DNA of 64,000 nucleotides from Pseudonocardiales bacterium (GTDB lineage Bacteria; Actinomycetota; Actinomycetes; Mycobacteriales; Pseudonocardiaceae): contig JAFATA010000020.1 in assembly GCA_019244165.1 (NCBI GenBank), forward strand, positions 62,001 through 126,000, read 5' to 3'. Below are positions 7,915 through 15,439 of this stretch, piece after piece. The first letter of the stretch is position 1. The number at the start of each line of letters is the position of its first letter. The position numbers and the translations under genes are program-made. A model generated the notes under the pieces. That model was not told the DNA's origin. It ran no database searches and saw nothing but the letters and a program-made list of their open reading frames with translations.

Positions 7915-9129
7915 CTAGCCGTGAGGCAACAGCCCTGGTTTCAGAATCGACGGTAGGGGAACGGTAGGCTTATGCCCGGGCAAGGGGTGTCCCCAGGTCT
8001 GCGGCCGTAACGGCGTGGCCCCGGGCTGGCTCGGGTTGGCCAACACGCCACCGGGGCTTCGCGTGGGCGACAAGTCGGAGCGAGTGCCTGAACCGTTCTG
8101 ACTGGGAGCCGGGACCGGATTCACCGACGGCGGATGGAGCAGCGGGTTGGGGATCACCACGTTAGGCGGGATCACCGATGGCGCAGATGTCACGTCCGGC
8201 ACTGGCACCACGGGGGACTTGCCGCTCACCGGGGAGGGCTGGCAGGCACCCTTAGCGGGCAACAGACCGAGATCGTCGCGGGTACCGGAGGTGATCGTGA
8301 CGCAGCTGGAGCGGCCACTCAGGGCGTTAGCTCTCGCGATGATCCGATCGAGTAGACCGAGCGTGCTATCCACCCGGGCACTGATCAGCGCCGGCAACGC
8401 CGCCCGGAGGGTCACCAACCGAGCCTTTTGCTGCTCGGCCCAGCTGCGCAGTTCGCCTAGACTGCTGGGCTTGCCGCTCAGGGCCAGTCTGGTGAGTAGC
8501 CTCGCCCCTGCGGCCGCATCGGAGTCGAAGTCATCGAGAGCCCGAAGGAACCCGCTCTGCCCCGCCGCGCTCTGTTTCGTGGCCCGCTTAGTGGCAGCCT
8601 CGGCTTGGTTCGCCATGACCTCGATCTCGTTCACTCGATCGCTGGCGAACTCCAGATGCTTCAGTGCCCTAGGCTGCTCACCGAAGGTCAGCCCAAGCTC
8701 GGCCGACTCGGTGGTGCGCTTGAAGCTGTACAACGCGTCACCGGGCAGCGCATCGCGAGACAGCAGAACGCTCATCCCCGACAGCGACATCAGCAGGCAC
8801 AGTGCTGCCGCAGCGGCCACCAGCAGCCGTCCTCGGGTCTGGTGCGCAACCCGGCGACGATGCTGCGTGATCCGCAACGGCATGACAGGGCTGTTGCCTT
8901 CATGTACCACAGAGGAGAACTCGGCCATGAGGCGCTGGCGCATCCGATCTCGTTCTTCCGGAGTCGGGCTCAGCGTGCCGCCCACCTGGCGCAATGCCGT
9001 GACGACAGATAGTTCATGCCGCACGGTGGGGTCAGAGACTCCGTGCCGACCACTATCTACGGTGCGGGCACAGTCTTGCCACTCGTGCTCGTCGCTGCTG
9101 CGACCTCCGGATGCGCGCGTCGTCCTCAC
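7915..9129 (-). CDS. DUF5667-type membrane protein, probable anti-sigma partner
   Basis: About 404 residues from the GTG at 9129, with a GAAGG just upstream. The longer track start would add a Cys/Asp-rich DNA-repeat translation. Layout: a cytoplasmic N-terminal about 110 residues (HELSVVTALRQVGG, EERDRMRQRLMAEF); one transmembrane helix (LLVAAAAALCLLMSLSGMSV); a helical extracellular DUF5667-like region starting ALPGDALYSFKRTTESAEL; then a long Pro/Ser-rich tail. It lies directly downstream of the BldN-like sigma gene. In Streptomyces the partner there is the anti-sigma factor RsbN. The role here is inferred from position and topology. Confidence 0.78.
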   Translation of the reverse strand: MRTTRASGGRSSDEHEWQDCARTVDSGRHGVSDPTVRHELSVVTALRQVGGTLSPTPEERDRMRQRLMAEFSSVVHEGNSPVMPLRITQHRRRVAHQTRGRLLVAAAAALCLLMSLSGMSVLLSRDALPGDALYSFKRTTESAELGLTFGEQPRALKHLEFASDRVNEIEVMANQAEAATKRATKQSAAGQSGFLRALDDFDSDAAAGARLLTRLALSGKPSSLGELRSWAEQQKARLVTLRAALPALISARVDSTLGLLDRIIARANALSGRSSCVTITSGTRDDLGLLPAKGACQPSPVSGKSPVVPVPDVTSAPSVIPPNVVIPNPLLHPPSVNPVPAPSQNGSGTRSDLSPTRSPGGVLANPSQPGATPLRPQTWGHPLPGHKPTVPLPSILKPGLLPHG

Positions 9130-9210
9130 CGCCTTCGGGCCCTGGGGCCATCTCGCTGGGAGCAACGAACGGCCGTCCAGGCGGTTACGCCCGACCTGCC
9201 TGGTGTGCCT

Positions 9211-9255
9211 GTGACAATCGTCGCAGCGACAGTCATCGCAGCGACAGTCATCGCA
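9211..9255. repeat. 15-bp tandem repeat at the sigma gene 3' end
   Basis: Two perfect copies of gcgacagtcatcgca (9226-9240, 9241-9255) follow a degenerate copy gtgacaatcgtcgca (9211-9225). The repeat overlaps the last codons of the sigma factor gene and lies upstream of the DUF5667 start, so it forms the junction of the two genes. Confidence 0.85.
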
Positions 9256-9964
9256 GTCCCTCGGGCAACAGCTGCGCCAACCTGCGGACCGCGCGATGTT
9301 GCAGCGCCTTGACTGCACCCTCGTTGCGGCCCATCACGGCCGCGGTCTCCGAGACCGACAGGCCTTGCATGAAGCGCAGCATGATGCACTCCTGCTGATC
9401 CTGCCCCAGCTGGGCGATGCAGCGCCTGAGCTCGGTAGCGGTGGCCTCCTCGACTACCTCGTGCTCGGGGCCTCGATCGTCCTCGCTGGAGTCAAGAATG
9501 TCGGCAGTGGTCATCTCTAATCGGTACCTGCTGGATTTGACGTGGTCAAGGACCAGGTTACGGGCGATGGTGACGAACCAGGCCCCGACGTCGCGACCCT
9601 GGTAGCTCACGGAGGAGATCCGGCGCAGCGCTCGGAGGAAGGTCTCGCTGGTGAGGTCTTCGGCCAGCGGGCGATCACCCACCCGGAACAGCACGAAGCG
9701 GAAGACTACATCGACATACCGGTCGTAGAGCTGGCCAAAGGCATTCTGATCACCTTGCTGGGCGGCCGCGACAAGCTCCCAAGCGGCGGTATCGACCTCG
9801 GTGGCGGCCTCGGTGGTGCTGGCGCCTCCGGTGGCTTGATCGAGATCCGCAGCGCTGGGATTTGTGGCGCTGGGATCGGGGATCGGTTGGGTGCTGGGGC
9901 GGGCGAACTTCACGCGATCGGGCCCTGACGTTCTGAGGACCATCTCGGTTGCGGCATGAGCCAC
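9248..9964 (-). CDS. BldN-family ECF RNA polymerase sigma factor
   Basis: An ECF sigma factor of about 238 residues. Region 2 is FGQLYDRYVDVVFRFVLFRVG...AEDLTSETFLRALRRI, with the usual YQGRDVGAWFVTIARNLVLDH. Region 4 is CIMLRFMQGLSVSETAAVMGRNEGAVKALQHRAVRRL. A roughly 60-residue N-terminal linker rich in Pro, Ala and Thr precedes region 2, as in BldN. The GTG at 9964 is chosen (GAGGA adjacent); ATG 9943 is the alternative. The order glutaredoxin / sigma / DUF5667 beside rex-hemA matches the Streptomyces bldN locus. In sporulating relatives BldN drives morphological development. Confidence 0.85.
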   Translation of the reverse strand: MAHAATEMVLRTSGPDRVKFARPSTQPIPDPSATNPSAADLDQATGGASTTEAATEVDTAAWELVAAAQQGDQNAFGQLYDRYVDVVFRFVLFRVGDRPLAEDLTSETFLRALRRISSVSYQGRDVGAWFVTIARNLVLDHVKSSRYRLEMTTADILDSSEDDRGPEHEVVEEATATELRRCIAQLGQDQQECIMLRFMQGLSVSETAAVMGRNEGAVKALQHRAVRRLAQLLPEGLR

Positions 9965-9981
9965 TCCTCGTCCGCTCGTGC

Positions 9982-10003
9982 CGACCGTTCGCGTTAACGG
10001 TCG
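9982..10003. promoter_or_regulatory. Perfect inverted repeat upstream of the BldN-like sigma gene
   Basis: CGACCGTT (9982-9989), spacer cgcgtt, AACGGTCG (9996-10003). It lies 18-39 bp upstream of the sigma start in the 176-bp region shared with the divergent glutaredoxin gene. The spacing suits an operator for a dimeric regulator. The cognate protein is not known. Confidence 0.5.
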
Positions 10004-10140
10004 CCTAAGGCGTTGCGGAAGCATACGACGGCGACACGGTACGCGGTGGCAGAGAGTCGCGTTCTGGGGACGCAGCGCGCGCTCACCTCCGTCGTCCCCG
10101 CCGCTGGCAGGCGGGTGAGGTGTGGTGGCAGGCTGATGAG

Positions 10141-10380
10141 ATGCGCCATGAGGTGACGTTGCTCGTCCGCTCGGATTGTCATGCGTGCGCGGCGGCCCGG
10201 GCGGACCTCGCTCGAATCTGCGCCGAACTGGGCGTTCCGTGGCAGACCAGCGATGTGGACGCGGACCCGTCACTGCGGGCCGAGTACGGCGATCGGGTCC
10301 CGGTGATCCTCGTTGATGGCCAGGAACACAGCTGCTGGACGGTGCGGGAGGCTCGCTTGCGGGCCGCACTGACCCGGTGA
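10141..10380 (+). CDS. Glutaredoxin-family thioredoxin-fold protein
   Basis: 79 residues with a CxxC redox pair (CHAC, Cys13/Cys16) after the first beta strand (EVTLLVRSD) and the conserved cis-proline segment DRVPVILVDG. This is the glutaredoxin-like DUF836 fold. The ATG at 10141 is preferred; the track start GTG 10120 adds seven residues with no family support. It is divergent from the BldN-like sigma gene, and a glutaredoxin gene lies in this position beside bldN and rex in Streptomyces. It may contribute to thiol redox signalling. Confidence 0.82.
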   Translation: MRHEVTLLVRSDCHACAAARADLARICAELGVPWQTSDVDADPSLRAEYGDRVPVILVDGQEHSCWTVREARLRAALTR

Positions 10381-10441
10381 TCACCATCACGGTCTGGTCT
10401 CTCGGTGAACCTCTCGCCGGTGATGGCCCGAACGGGCAGGC

Positions 10442-10851
10442 ATGACCTCAACCCGGTTGCCCTTGCCGGTGCCGGCAGGGCCGGCGCCCCGGTTGTCGTC
10501 CATCGCCCGGGCAACTCTGGTGGGACTGCTGTCGATGGCTGCATGGCTTCCCGGTCCGGAGGCTGGTCCCTGGGCTCTACGGTTTCGTGTCTGGGACCAA
10601 GTGGATCACCGATATCGAGAAGGTCGAGGTGCGTCTCGACCACGGTGAGTGGCGAGGCGCGGAGCTGTCCGCGGAGATCAACTATGGACACTTGGCGGAT
10701 GTTCCGGTTGCGGGGGCGGTGGGAACCCGGCAACCACGTCGCCGAGGTCCGGGCGACGGACAAGGCGGGGTACACCCAGACCGCGGACCGGGCCGCCCCC
10801 ATCCCGGACGGCGCCACGGGGTGGCATTCGGTACAGTTCACCGTCCTTTGA
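10442..10851 (+). pseudogene. Remnant of a molybdopterin-dependent (sulfite oxidase type) oxidoreductase
   Basis: Two overlapping frames carry fragments of the C-terminal Mo-co dimerisation domain. The first reads RRLVPGLYGFVSGTKWITDI through VEVRLDHGEWRGAELSAEI. The second continues as DTWRMFRLRGRWEPGNHVAEVRATD and ends PIPDGATGWHSVQFTVL. A one-base shift near 10676 separates them. The large N-terminal Mo-cofactor domain is absent. The stretch before 10560 may include remains of a membrane N-terminus (ATLVGLLSMAAWL). It is decayed and cannot make an active enzyme. Confidence 0.72.
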
Positions 10852-10980
10852 GAGGACGCGTTGAGTACAGGGCAAATGTGTCCTTTTCGTAATCTGCAAA
10901 CTATGAGCTTGCTGCCGTGCATTACCGAAGTAATACCTGTGAGGCCCGGACCGGCCGGGCAGATGAGGAGTTGAGATCGA

Positions 10981-11670
10981 GTGAAGAGGATCCAGCGACT
11001 GGCCGCGGTGGGTGCCATGGCGGCCATGACCGCCGTGGTTGGTGCCTGCAGCAGCGCGCAGGCACCAACCACCGGGAGTCAAGCTTCGTCGGCGCCAGCC
11101 GCCGAGCCGGCTGAGCCCAGTGCTGAGGCTCCGGCGCCCGGTGGCACCGGTGTCACGAAGATCAGCGACATCTTCGGTCCGGCGTGCAGCCAGGTGCCTC
11201 AGCAGGGTCCCGGCTCGGCGCAGGGGATGGTCAACGACCCGGTGGCCACCGCAGCCAGCAACAACCCGCTGCTGAAGACCCTGACGAAAGCCGTGACCGC
11301 TGCCAACCTGACTGACACCCTGAACAGCGCTCCAGCGTTGACCGTCTTCGCCCCGGCTGACTCGGCGTTTCAGGCATTGGAAGCCCAGCATCCCGGCATC
11401 ATCACCCAGTTGATCACTGCTCCTAACGTGGCCTCGCCGGATAGCAAGCTGGCCAAGATCCTGAAGTACCACGTGGTGGGTCAGCGCTATGACGCCGCTA
11501 GCTTGGTTCAGGCCGGTACGGTGGACACCCTGGAAGGCGGGAAGATCAAGATCGGTGGTACCGCGGCGGCACCGACCGTGGGCGGTGCGCCGGTGTTGTG
11601 CGGCAACATCCCGACGAAGAACGCCACCGTGTTCGTGATCGGGCAGGTGCTGACGCCGCCGGCGTCCTGA
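10981..11670 (+). CDS. Fasciclin-domain lipoprotein, copy 1
   Basis: 229 residues. A short signal peptide ends in a lipobox (AVVGAC), so the mature protein is probably a diacylglyceryl-anchored surface lipoprotein. A Ser/Pro/Ala linker precedes one FAS1 domain with ALTVFAPADSAFQAL, LAKILKYHVVGQRYDAASL and the C-terminal VFVIGQVLTPPAS. Two Cys (in SDIFGPACSQ and VLCGNIP) could form a disulfide. It resembles mycobacterial MPT70/MPT83. The GTG follows a GAGGAG ribosome-binding site. A near-identical paralogue follows 230 bp downstream. Confidence 0.92.
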   Translation: MKRIQRLAAVGAMAAMTAVVGACSSAQAPTTGSQASSAPAAEPAEPSAEAPAPGGTGVTKISDIFGPACSQVPQQGPGSAQGMVNDPVATAASNNPLLKTLTKAVTAANLTDTLNSAPALTVFAPADSAFQALEAQHPGIITQLITAPNVASPDSKLAKILKYHVVGQRYDAASLVQAGTVDTLEGGKIKIGGTAAAPTVGGAPVLCGNIPTKNATVFVIGQVLTPPAS

Positions 11671-11694
11671 TCAGGCCGAGGCGGCCAGCACTCC

Positions 11695-11728
11695 TCAGGG
11701 GCGGCTCCAGGGAAGGAGCCGCCCCTGA
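11695..11728 (+). terminator. Hairpin terminator after fasciclin copy 1
   Basis: A perfect 14-bp stem, tcaggggcggctcc (11695-11708) and ggagccgcccctga (11715-11728), with the 6-nt loop agggaa. There is no T-run, as is common for intrinsic terminators in high-GC actinomycetes. It lies 25 bp after the stop codon. Confidence 0.75.
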
Positions 11729-11897
11729 CGCATGTTTCGGTCCTTATGTCTGTTTGTCGGGCTTGTCTGATGGTTCCGCACTGTTTCGTAACGATTTCGC
11801 ATACCTCGACCCGGTAATCGTTTCGGCCGCCGGGTGGTGGGCACCCCCCCTTCGCGATGATCCAGACCGGACAGTACGAGTAAGGAGTTGAGATCGA

Positions 11898-12602
11898 GTG
11901 AGGAAGATCCAGCGGCTGGCTGCGGTGGGTGCCATGGCGGCGGTGACTGCGGTGGTTGGTGCATGCGGCAGTGCACAGGGGCCAGCCCCCGCCAGCCAAG
12001 CTCCGGCACCAGCCACCCAGCCGGCTGCACCCGGCCCTGGAGCGCCGGCGCCCGGTGGCACCGGTGTCACGAAGATCAGCGACATCTTCGGTCCGGCGTG
12101 CAGCCAGGTGCCCCAGCAGGGTCCCGGCTCAGCGCAGGCCATGGCCAATGACCCAGTGGCCACCGCAGCCAGCCACAACCCGCTGCTGAGCGCGCCTGCA
12201 GGCCAACCCTCTCTGACGGCTGCAGTCACCGCCGCCAAACTGGCTGACACCCTGGACAGCGCTCCGGCGCTGACCGTCTTCGCCCCCTCCGACTCTGCTT
12301 TCAACGAGCTACAGGCTAAAAACCCGGGTAGCTTCACCCAGTTGACCACTGCTCCTAACGTGGCCTCGCCGGACAGCCAGCTGGCCAAGATCCTGAAGTA
12401 CCACGTGGTGGGTCAGCGCTATGACGCCGCTAGCTTGGTTCAGGCCGGCACGGTGGACACCCTGGAAGGCGGGAAGATCCAGATTGGGGGTACCGCGGCG
12501 GCACCGACGGTGAACGGTGCGCCGGTGTTGTGCGGCAACATCCCGACGAAGAACGCCACCGTGTTCGTGATCGGGCAGGTGCTGACGCCGCCGGCGTCCT
12601 GA
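11898..12602 (+). CDS. Fasciclin-domain lipoprotein, copy 2
   Basis: 234 residues, a tandem duplicate of copy 1. It has the same lipobox signal peptide (VVGACGS), Ala/Pro linker, SDIFGPACSQVPQQGPGSAQ segment and FAS1 domain. Compared with copy 1 there is an insertion SAPAGQPSL before the domain, and divergence is concentrated in the linker and the first half of FAS1. The last 190 bp and about 10 bases beyond the stop are nearly identical between copies, which suggests recent gene conversion. The promoter-proximal sequence and the GGAG ribosome-binding site are duplicated too. Confidence 0.92.
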   Translation: MRKIQRLAAVGAMAAVTAVVGACGSAQGPAPASQAPAPATQPAAPGPGAPAPGGTGVTKISDIFGPACSQVPQQGPGSAQAMANDPVATAASHNPLLSAPAGQPSLTAAVTAAKLADTLDSAPALTVFAPSDSAFNELQAKNPGSFTQLTTAPNVASPDSQLAKILKYHVVGQRYDAASLVQAGTVDTLEGGKIQIGGTAAAPTVNGAPVLCGNIPTKNATVFVIGQVLTPPAS

Positions 12603-12754
12603 TCAGGCCGGCGCGGCAGGCTGGAAAGATCGCGCGGGGGTCAGCTCGTTAAGCACAGTGCCGCGGCAGTGACGGTCGGATGTGACGCACCGTGTCGACG
12701 CTGAGGCACTGTGCGGTCGCCGCGCTGGAGGTCGGCTTGGTCTACTAAGTCCGG

Positions 12755-12792
12755 GCAGGGGCTGCTCACCGCTGAGGGTGAGCAGCCCCTGC
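12755..12792 (+). terminator. Hairpin terminator after fasciclin copy 2
   Basis: The 16-bp arms gcaggggctgctcacc (12755-12770) and ggtgagcagcccctgc (12777-12792) are perfect complements around a 6-nt loop. The hairpin lies 152 bp after the stop. A further perfect 10-bp inverted pair (gcacagtgcc 12653 / ggcactgtgc 12705) precedes it. Confidence 0.7.
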
Positions 12793-12803
12793 GGCATGCG
12801 ACC

Positions 12804-12825
12804 AAGAACGCCACCGTGTTCGTGA
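12804..12825 (+). repeat. Fragment of a third fasciclin gene copy
   Basis: The 22 bases aagaacgccaccgtgttcgtga match the 3' coding end of both fasciclin genes exactly (the KNATVFVI segment). Sequence before and after is unrelated. This is probably a relic of a larger tandem array. Confidence 0.7.
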
Positions 12826-12856
12826 GACGAGCGGGCGAGGCTCGGCGAGGCTCCGA

Positions 12857-12920
12857 GCCGTGAACTCGACGAGACGGACCTCGGACGGCACCAGAACGTC
12901 GGTGAGGTCGAGTTCACGGC
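12857..12920. repeat. Inverted-repeat element A, copy 1
   Basis: Perfect 14-bp arms gccgtgaactcgac (12857-12870) and gtcgagttcacggc (12907-12920) enclose 36 bp. The right half aacgtcggtgaggtcgag is shared with a second element at 48016-48071. It is noncoding and close to the rex promoter. Confidence 0.75.
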
Positions 12921-12974
12921 GGCGTTGAGCGCGCACACCTTACCCCGTGATGATCATCCTCGAAGATCGCAACT

Positions 12975-12992
12975 TTGTTCCTGAGTTCACAA
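12975..12992 (+). promoter_or_regulatory. Rex operator (ROP site) upstream of rex-hemA
   Basis: TTGTTCC-TGAG-TTCACAA. The right half-site matches the Rex consensus TTGTGAA-N4-TTCACAA exactly, the left half matches four of seven bases, and the spacing is correct. It lies about 107 bp upstream of the chosen rex start, which fits autoregulation of the rex-hem operon by NADH/NAD+ as shown in Streptomyces. Confidence 0.75.
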
Positions 12993-13098
12993 GCCGCTAC
13001 CGTGGACGCCTGGCAGGACAATGTATCCGACCGGGGCACGCAGCTCCGGCGTGCCTGTGCGAGATCCGACCAATGCGAGATCCGAAAGGAAGCCCAGC

Positions 13099-13824
13099 GT
13101 GACGGTGCACGAGCACGGCGGGTGCAGTACCCGGGTCGACGACTTTCCCTACCGTGCGGTGCCTGAGGCTGCAGTCGGCCGCCTCGCCGTCTACTTGCGG
13201 GTGCTCACCTCAATGATCGAGCACGGCGTGAGCACGATGTCCAGCGAGGAGCTTGCCGGGGCGGCCGGGGTGAACTCGGCGACCCTGCGCAAGGACCTGT
13301 CGTATCTGGGTTCCTACGGCACCCGCGGGGTGGGCTACGACACAGCGCGGCTGGTGGAACATATTGAGCGGCTCCTCGGGCTTACCCGGCACCACAGCGT
13401 CGCCGTGGTCGGCATCGGCAACCTGGGTCATGCCCTGGCCAACTACCGGGGCTTTCCCGACCGTGGTTTCCCGGTCACGGCGTTGTTCGACCTGGACGAG
13501 GACCTGATCGGGGTCCCGGTGGGCGGATTGCCCGTCGACCACGTGGACAGCATCCCTGCGGTGTGTAAGGAACGGGAGGTCACCATCGGGGTGATCTGCA
13601 CCCCCTCGACCGCCGCGCAATGGGTGTGTGACCTGCTCGTGGCCGGCGGCGTCCGGTGCATTCTCAACTTCGCCCCGGTGGTGTTGCAGGTGTCCGAGGA
13701 CGTCGAGGTACGCCGGGTGGACCTTGCGGTGGAGCTGCAGATCCTGTCGTTCTACCAGGCCCGTCGATGCGCCGGAGCGGCTCCGGTGGCGCAACCGGTC
13801 GATTCGATTGCGGTGGGCCGATGA
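13099..13824 (+). CDS. rex: Redox-sensing transcriptional repressor Rex
   Basis: 241 residues from the GTG at 13099, which has AAGGA 8 bases upstream; the longer track start has no such support. An N-terminal winged helix ([25 protein letters not shown]) binds ROP sites. The Rossmann domain ([19 protein letters not shown]) senses the NADH/NAD+ ratio, and the C-terminal helix ([13 protein letters not shown]) mediates domain swapping. Its TGA overlaps the hemA ATG (ATGA), so rex and hemA are translationally coupled. An operator-like site lies upstream. Confidence 0.96.
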   Translation: MTVHEHGGCSTRVDDFPYRAVPEAAVGRLAVYLRVLTSMIEHGVSTMSSEELAGAAGVNSATLRKDLSYLGSYGTRGVGYDTARLVEHIERLLGLTRHHSVAVVGIGNLGHALANYRGFPDRGFPVTALFDLDEDLIGVPVGGLPVDHVDSIPAVCKEREVTIGVICTPSTAAQWVCDLLVAGGVRCILNFAPVVLQVSEDVEVRRVDLAVELQILSFYQARRCAGAAPVAQPVDSIAVGR

Positions 13825-15224
13825 GTCTTGTGGTCGTCGGGCTGTCCCACCGCAGCGCGCCGGTCGGAGTCCTGGAGCAAGCCGCGGTGTCCGTTGCGGA
13901 CGCCGGCAAGGTCCTGGGCCAACTGCTGGAGCGCGAGCACGTCGCGGAGGCGCTGCTGCTCTCCACCTGCAACCGGGTCGAGATCTACGCGGTGGTGGGG
14001 ACGTTCCACGGTGGGCTGGCCGACATCACCGACGTGCTGGCGCACCAGTCCGCGACTGCGCTGGATGAACTGTCCGAGCATCTCTACGTGCACTACGGCC
14101 CCGCCGGTGTGGAGCACCTGTTCTCGGTAGCTGCCGGGCTCGACTCGATGGTGGTCGGAGAGCCGCAGATCCTGGGTCAGCTACGCACCGCCTACGCTGG
14201 TGCCGAACAGGCGGGCACCATCGGGCGCACCCTGCACGAGGTCGTGCAGCAGGCGCTGCGGGTCGGCAAACGGGTCCACACCGAGACCGGCATCGACGCC
14301 GCAGGTGCCTCGGTGGTCTCCGAAGCCCTCGCCGCGGCGGCGGTTGCGTTGACCGACACCGACGCAGACCTCGATGCGGCGGGGCCCGAGGACGCCGGCC
14401 TTGCCGCGGCGGGTCTGGTTGGTCGACGGGCGTTGGTCCTTGGCGCCGGTTCGCTGGGTGGGCTGGCCGCCGCGCGGCTGCGGCGGGCCGGGGTGGCGCA
14501 GATCGTGGTGGCCAACCGCACTCACCACAGCGCGGCACGGCTGGCCGCGCTGTGCGAGGCCGAGGGCATCCTCGCTCACGCTGTCGGCCTGGAGAGCGTG
14601 AGCGCCGTGTTGCCCGCAGTGGACGTGGTGATCTGCTGCACCGGCGCGAGCCACGCGATGCTCAGCGTCGAACAGATCACCGAAGCGCGGGGCCACCGCC
14701 GGCTCGTGGTGTGTGACCTAGGGCTGCCCCGTAACGTCGAGCCTGGGGTGGGCAAGCTGCCCGGCGTGACCCTGCTGGATCTCACCACCGTGGCCCGCCG
14801 GCTGGAGCAGCGTGGCACGGCCTCCGCCGCGCTCAGCGCTGCCCGGCGCCTGGTAGCCGAGGAGGTGCGCGCATACCTGGTGGCCCAGCGCACCGTGGAG
14901 GTCATCCCCACGGTTGCTGCGCTGCGCAGGCGGGCTGCCGAGGTGGTGGACGCGGAGCTCCTGCGGTTGGACGGCCGGCTGCCGGGACTCGATGCCGCGG
15001 TGCGCCATGAGCTAGCCCGGACTGTGCACCGGGTAGTGGACAAGCTGTTGCACACCCCCACAGTGCGGATCAAGCAGCTCGCCGAGGCCGGTGGGGGCCA
15101 AGCCTACGCCGACGCGCTGCGCGAGCTGTTCGAACTGGACCCGCAAGCCGCCGCAGCCATCGCCGCGACCGGCCGCACCGACTTTTCTGCTGATTTTGCT
15201 GCCGATTTTTCTGGTGCCGGGTGA
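13821..15224 (+). CDS. hemA: Glutamyl-tRNA reductase
   Basis: 467 residues. HemA reduces glutamyl-tRNA(Glu) to glutamate-1-semialdehyde, the first committed step of C5 tetrapyrrole synthesis. The catalytic Cys is in [28 protein letters not shown] and the NADPH motif [12 protein letters not shown] follow, then a C-terminal dimerisation domain. The tail is unusual, a short Phe/Asp repeat (FSADFAADF). The start overlaps the rex stop. In relatives hemC follows directly; here it does not. Confidence 0.96.
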   Translation: MSLVVVGLSHRSAPVGVLEQAAVSVADAGKVLGQLLEREHVAEALLLSTCNRVEIYAVVGTFHGGLADITDVLAHQSATALDELSEHLYVHYGPAGVEHLFSVAAGLDSMVVGEPQILGQLRTAYAGAEQAGTIGRTLHEVVQQALRVGKRVHTETGIDAAGASVVSEALAAAAVALTDTDADLDAAGPEDAGLAAAGLVGRRALVLGAGSLGGLAAARLRRAGVAQIVVANRTHHSAARLAALCEAEGILAHAVGLESVSAVLPAVDVVICCTGASHAMLSVEQITEARGHRRLVVCDLGLPRNVEPGVGKLPGVTLLDLTTVARRLEQRGTASAALSAARRLVAEEVRAYLVAQRTVEVIPTVAALRRRAAEVVDAELLRLDGRLPGLDAAVRHELARTVHRVVDKLLHTPTVRIKQLAEAGGGQAYADALRELFELDPQAAAAIAATGRTDFSADFAADFSGAG

Positions 15225-15300
15225 TGGCTATGCGACACCGCCACGACGCCTTAATTTGCCTTTGCCGGGGGAAGCTTATTTCTGCAGGAGGAGCCTTATC

Positions 15301-15435
15301 TTGTCGGGGGAGACGACCGATGCCGAGCAACTTGGCCGCCACGGTGGCGCCGAGTTGGTAAACCCGGATGCTGGCGCGCTGGGTGCGGACTCAGCGCTGC
15401 GCGGCCCGGACTGTGGCCCGATGGGAAACGAGTAG
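15301..15435 (+). CDS. Possible 44-residue ORF in the hemC position
   Basis: A TTG-started ORF with an excellent AGGAGGAG ribosome-binding site 7 bases upstream. It begins MSGETTDAEQLGRHGG and ends GPDCGPMGNE, 4 bases before the hemD start. It matches nothing known to me. It may be a real leader peptide or the scar left when hemC was lost. The preceding 75 bp after hemA hold no other ORF. The TTG start lowers confidence. Confidence 0.35.
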   Translation: MSGETTDAEQLGRHGGAELVNPDAGALGADSALRGPDCGPMGNE

Positions 15436-15439
15436 GTAC

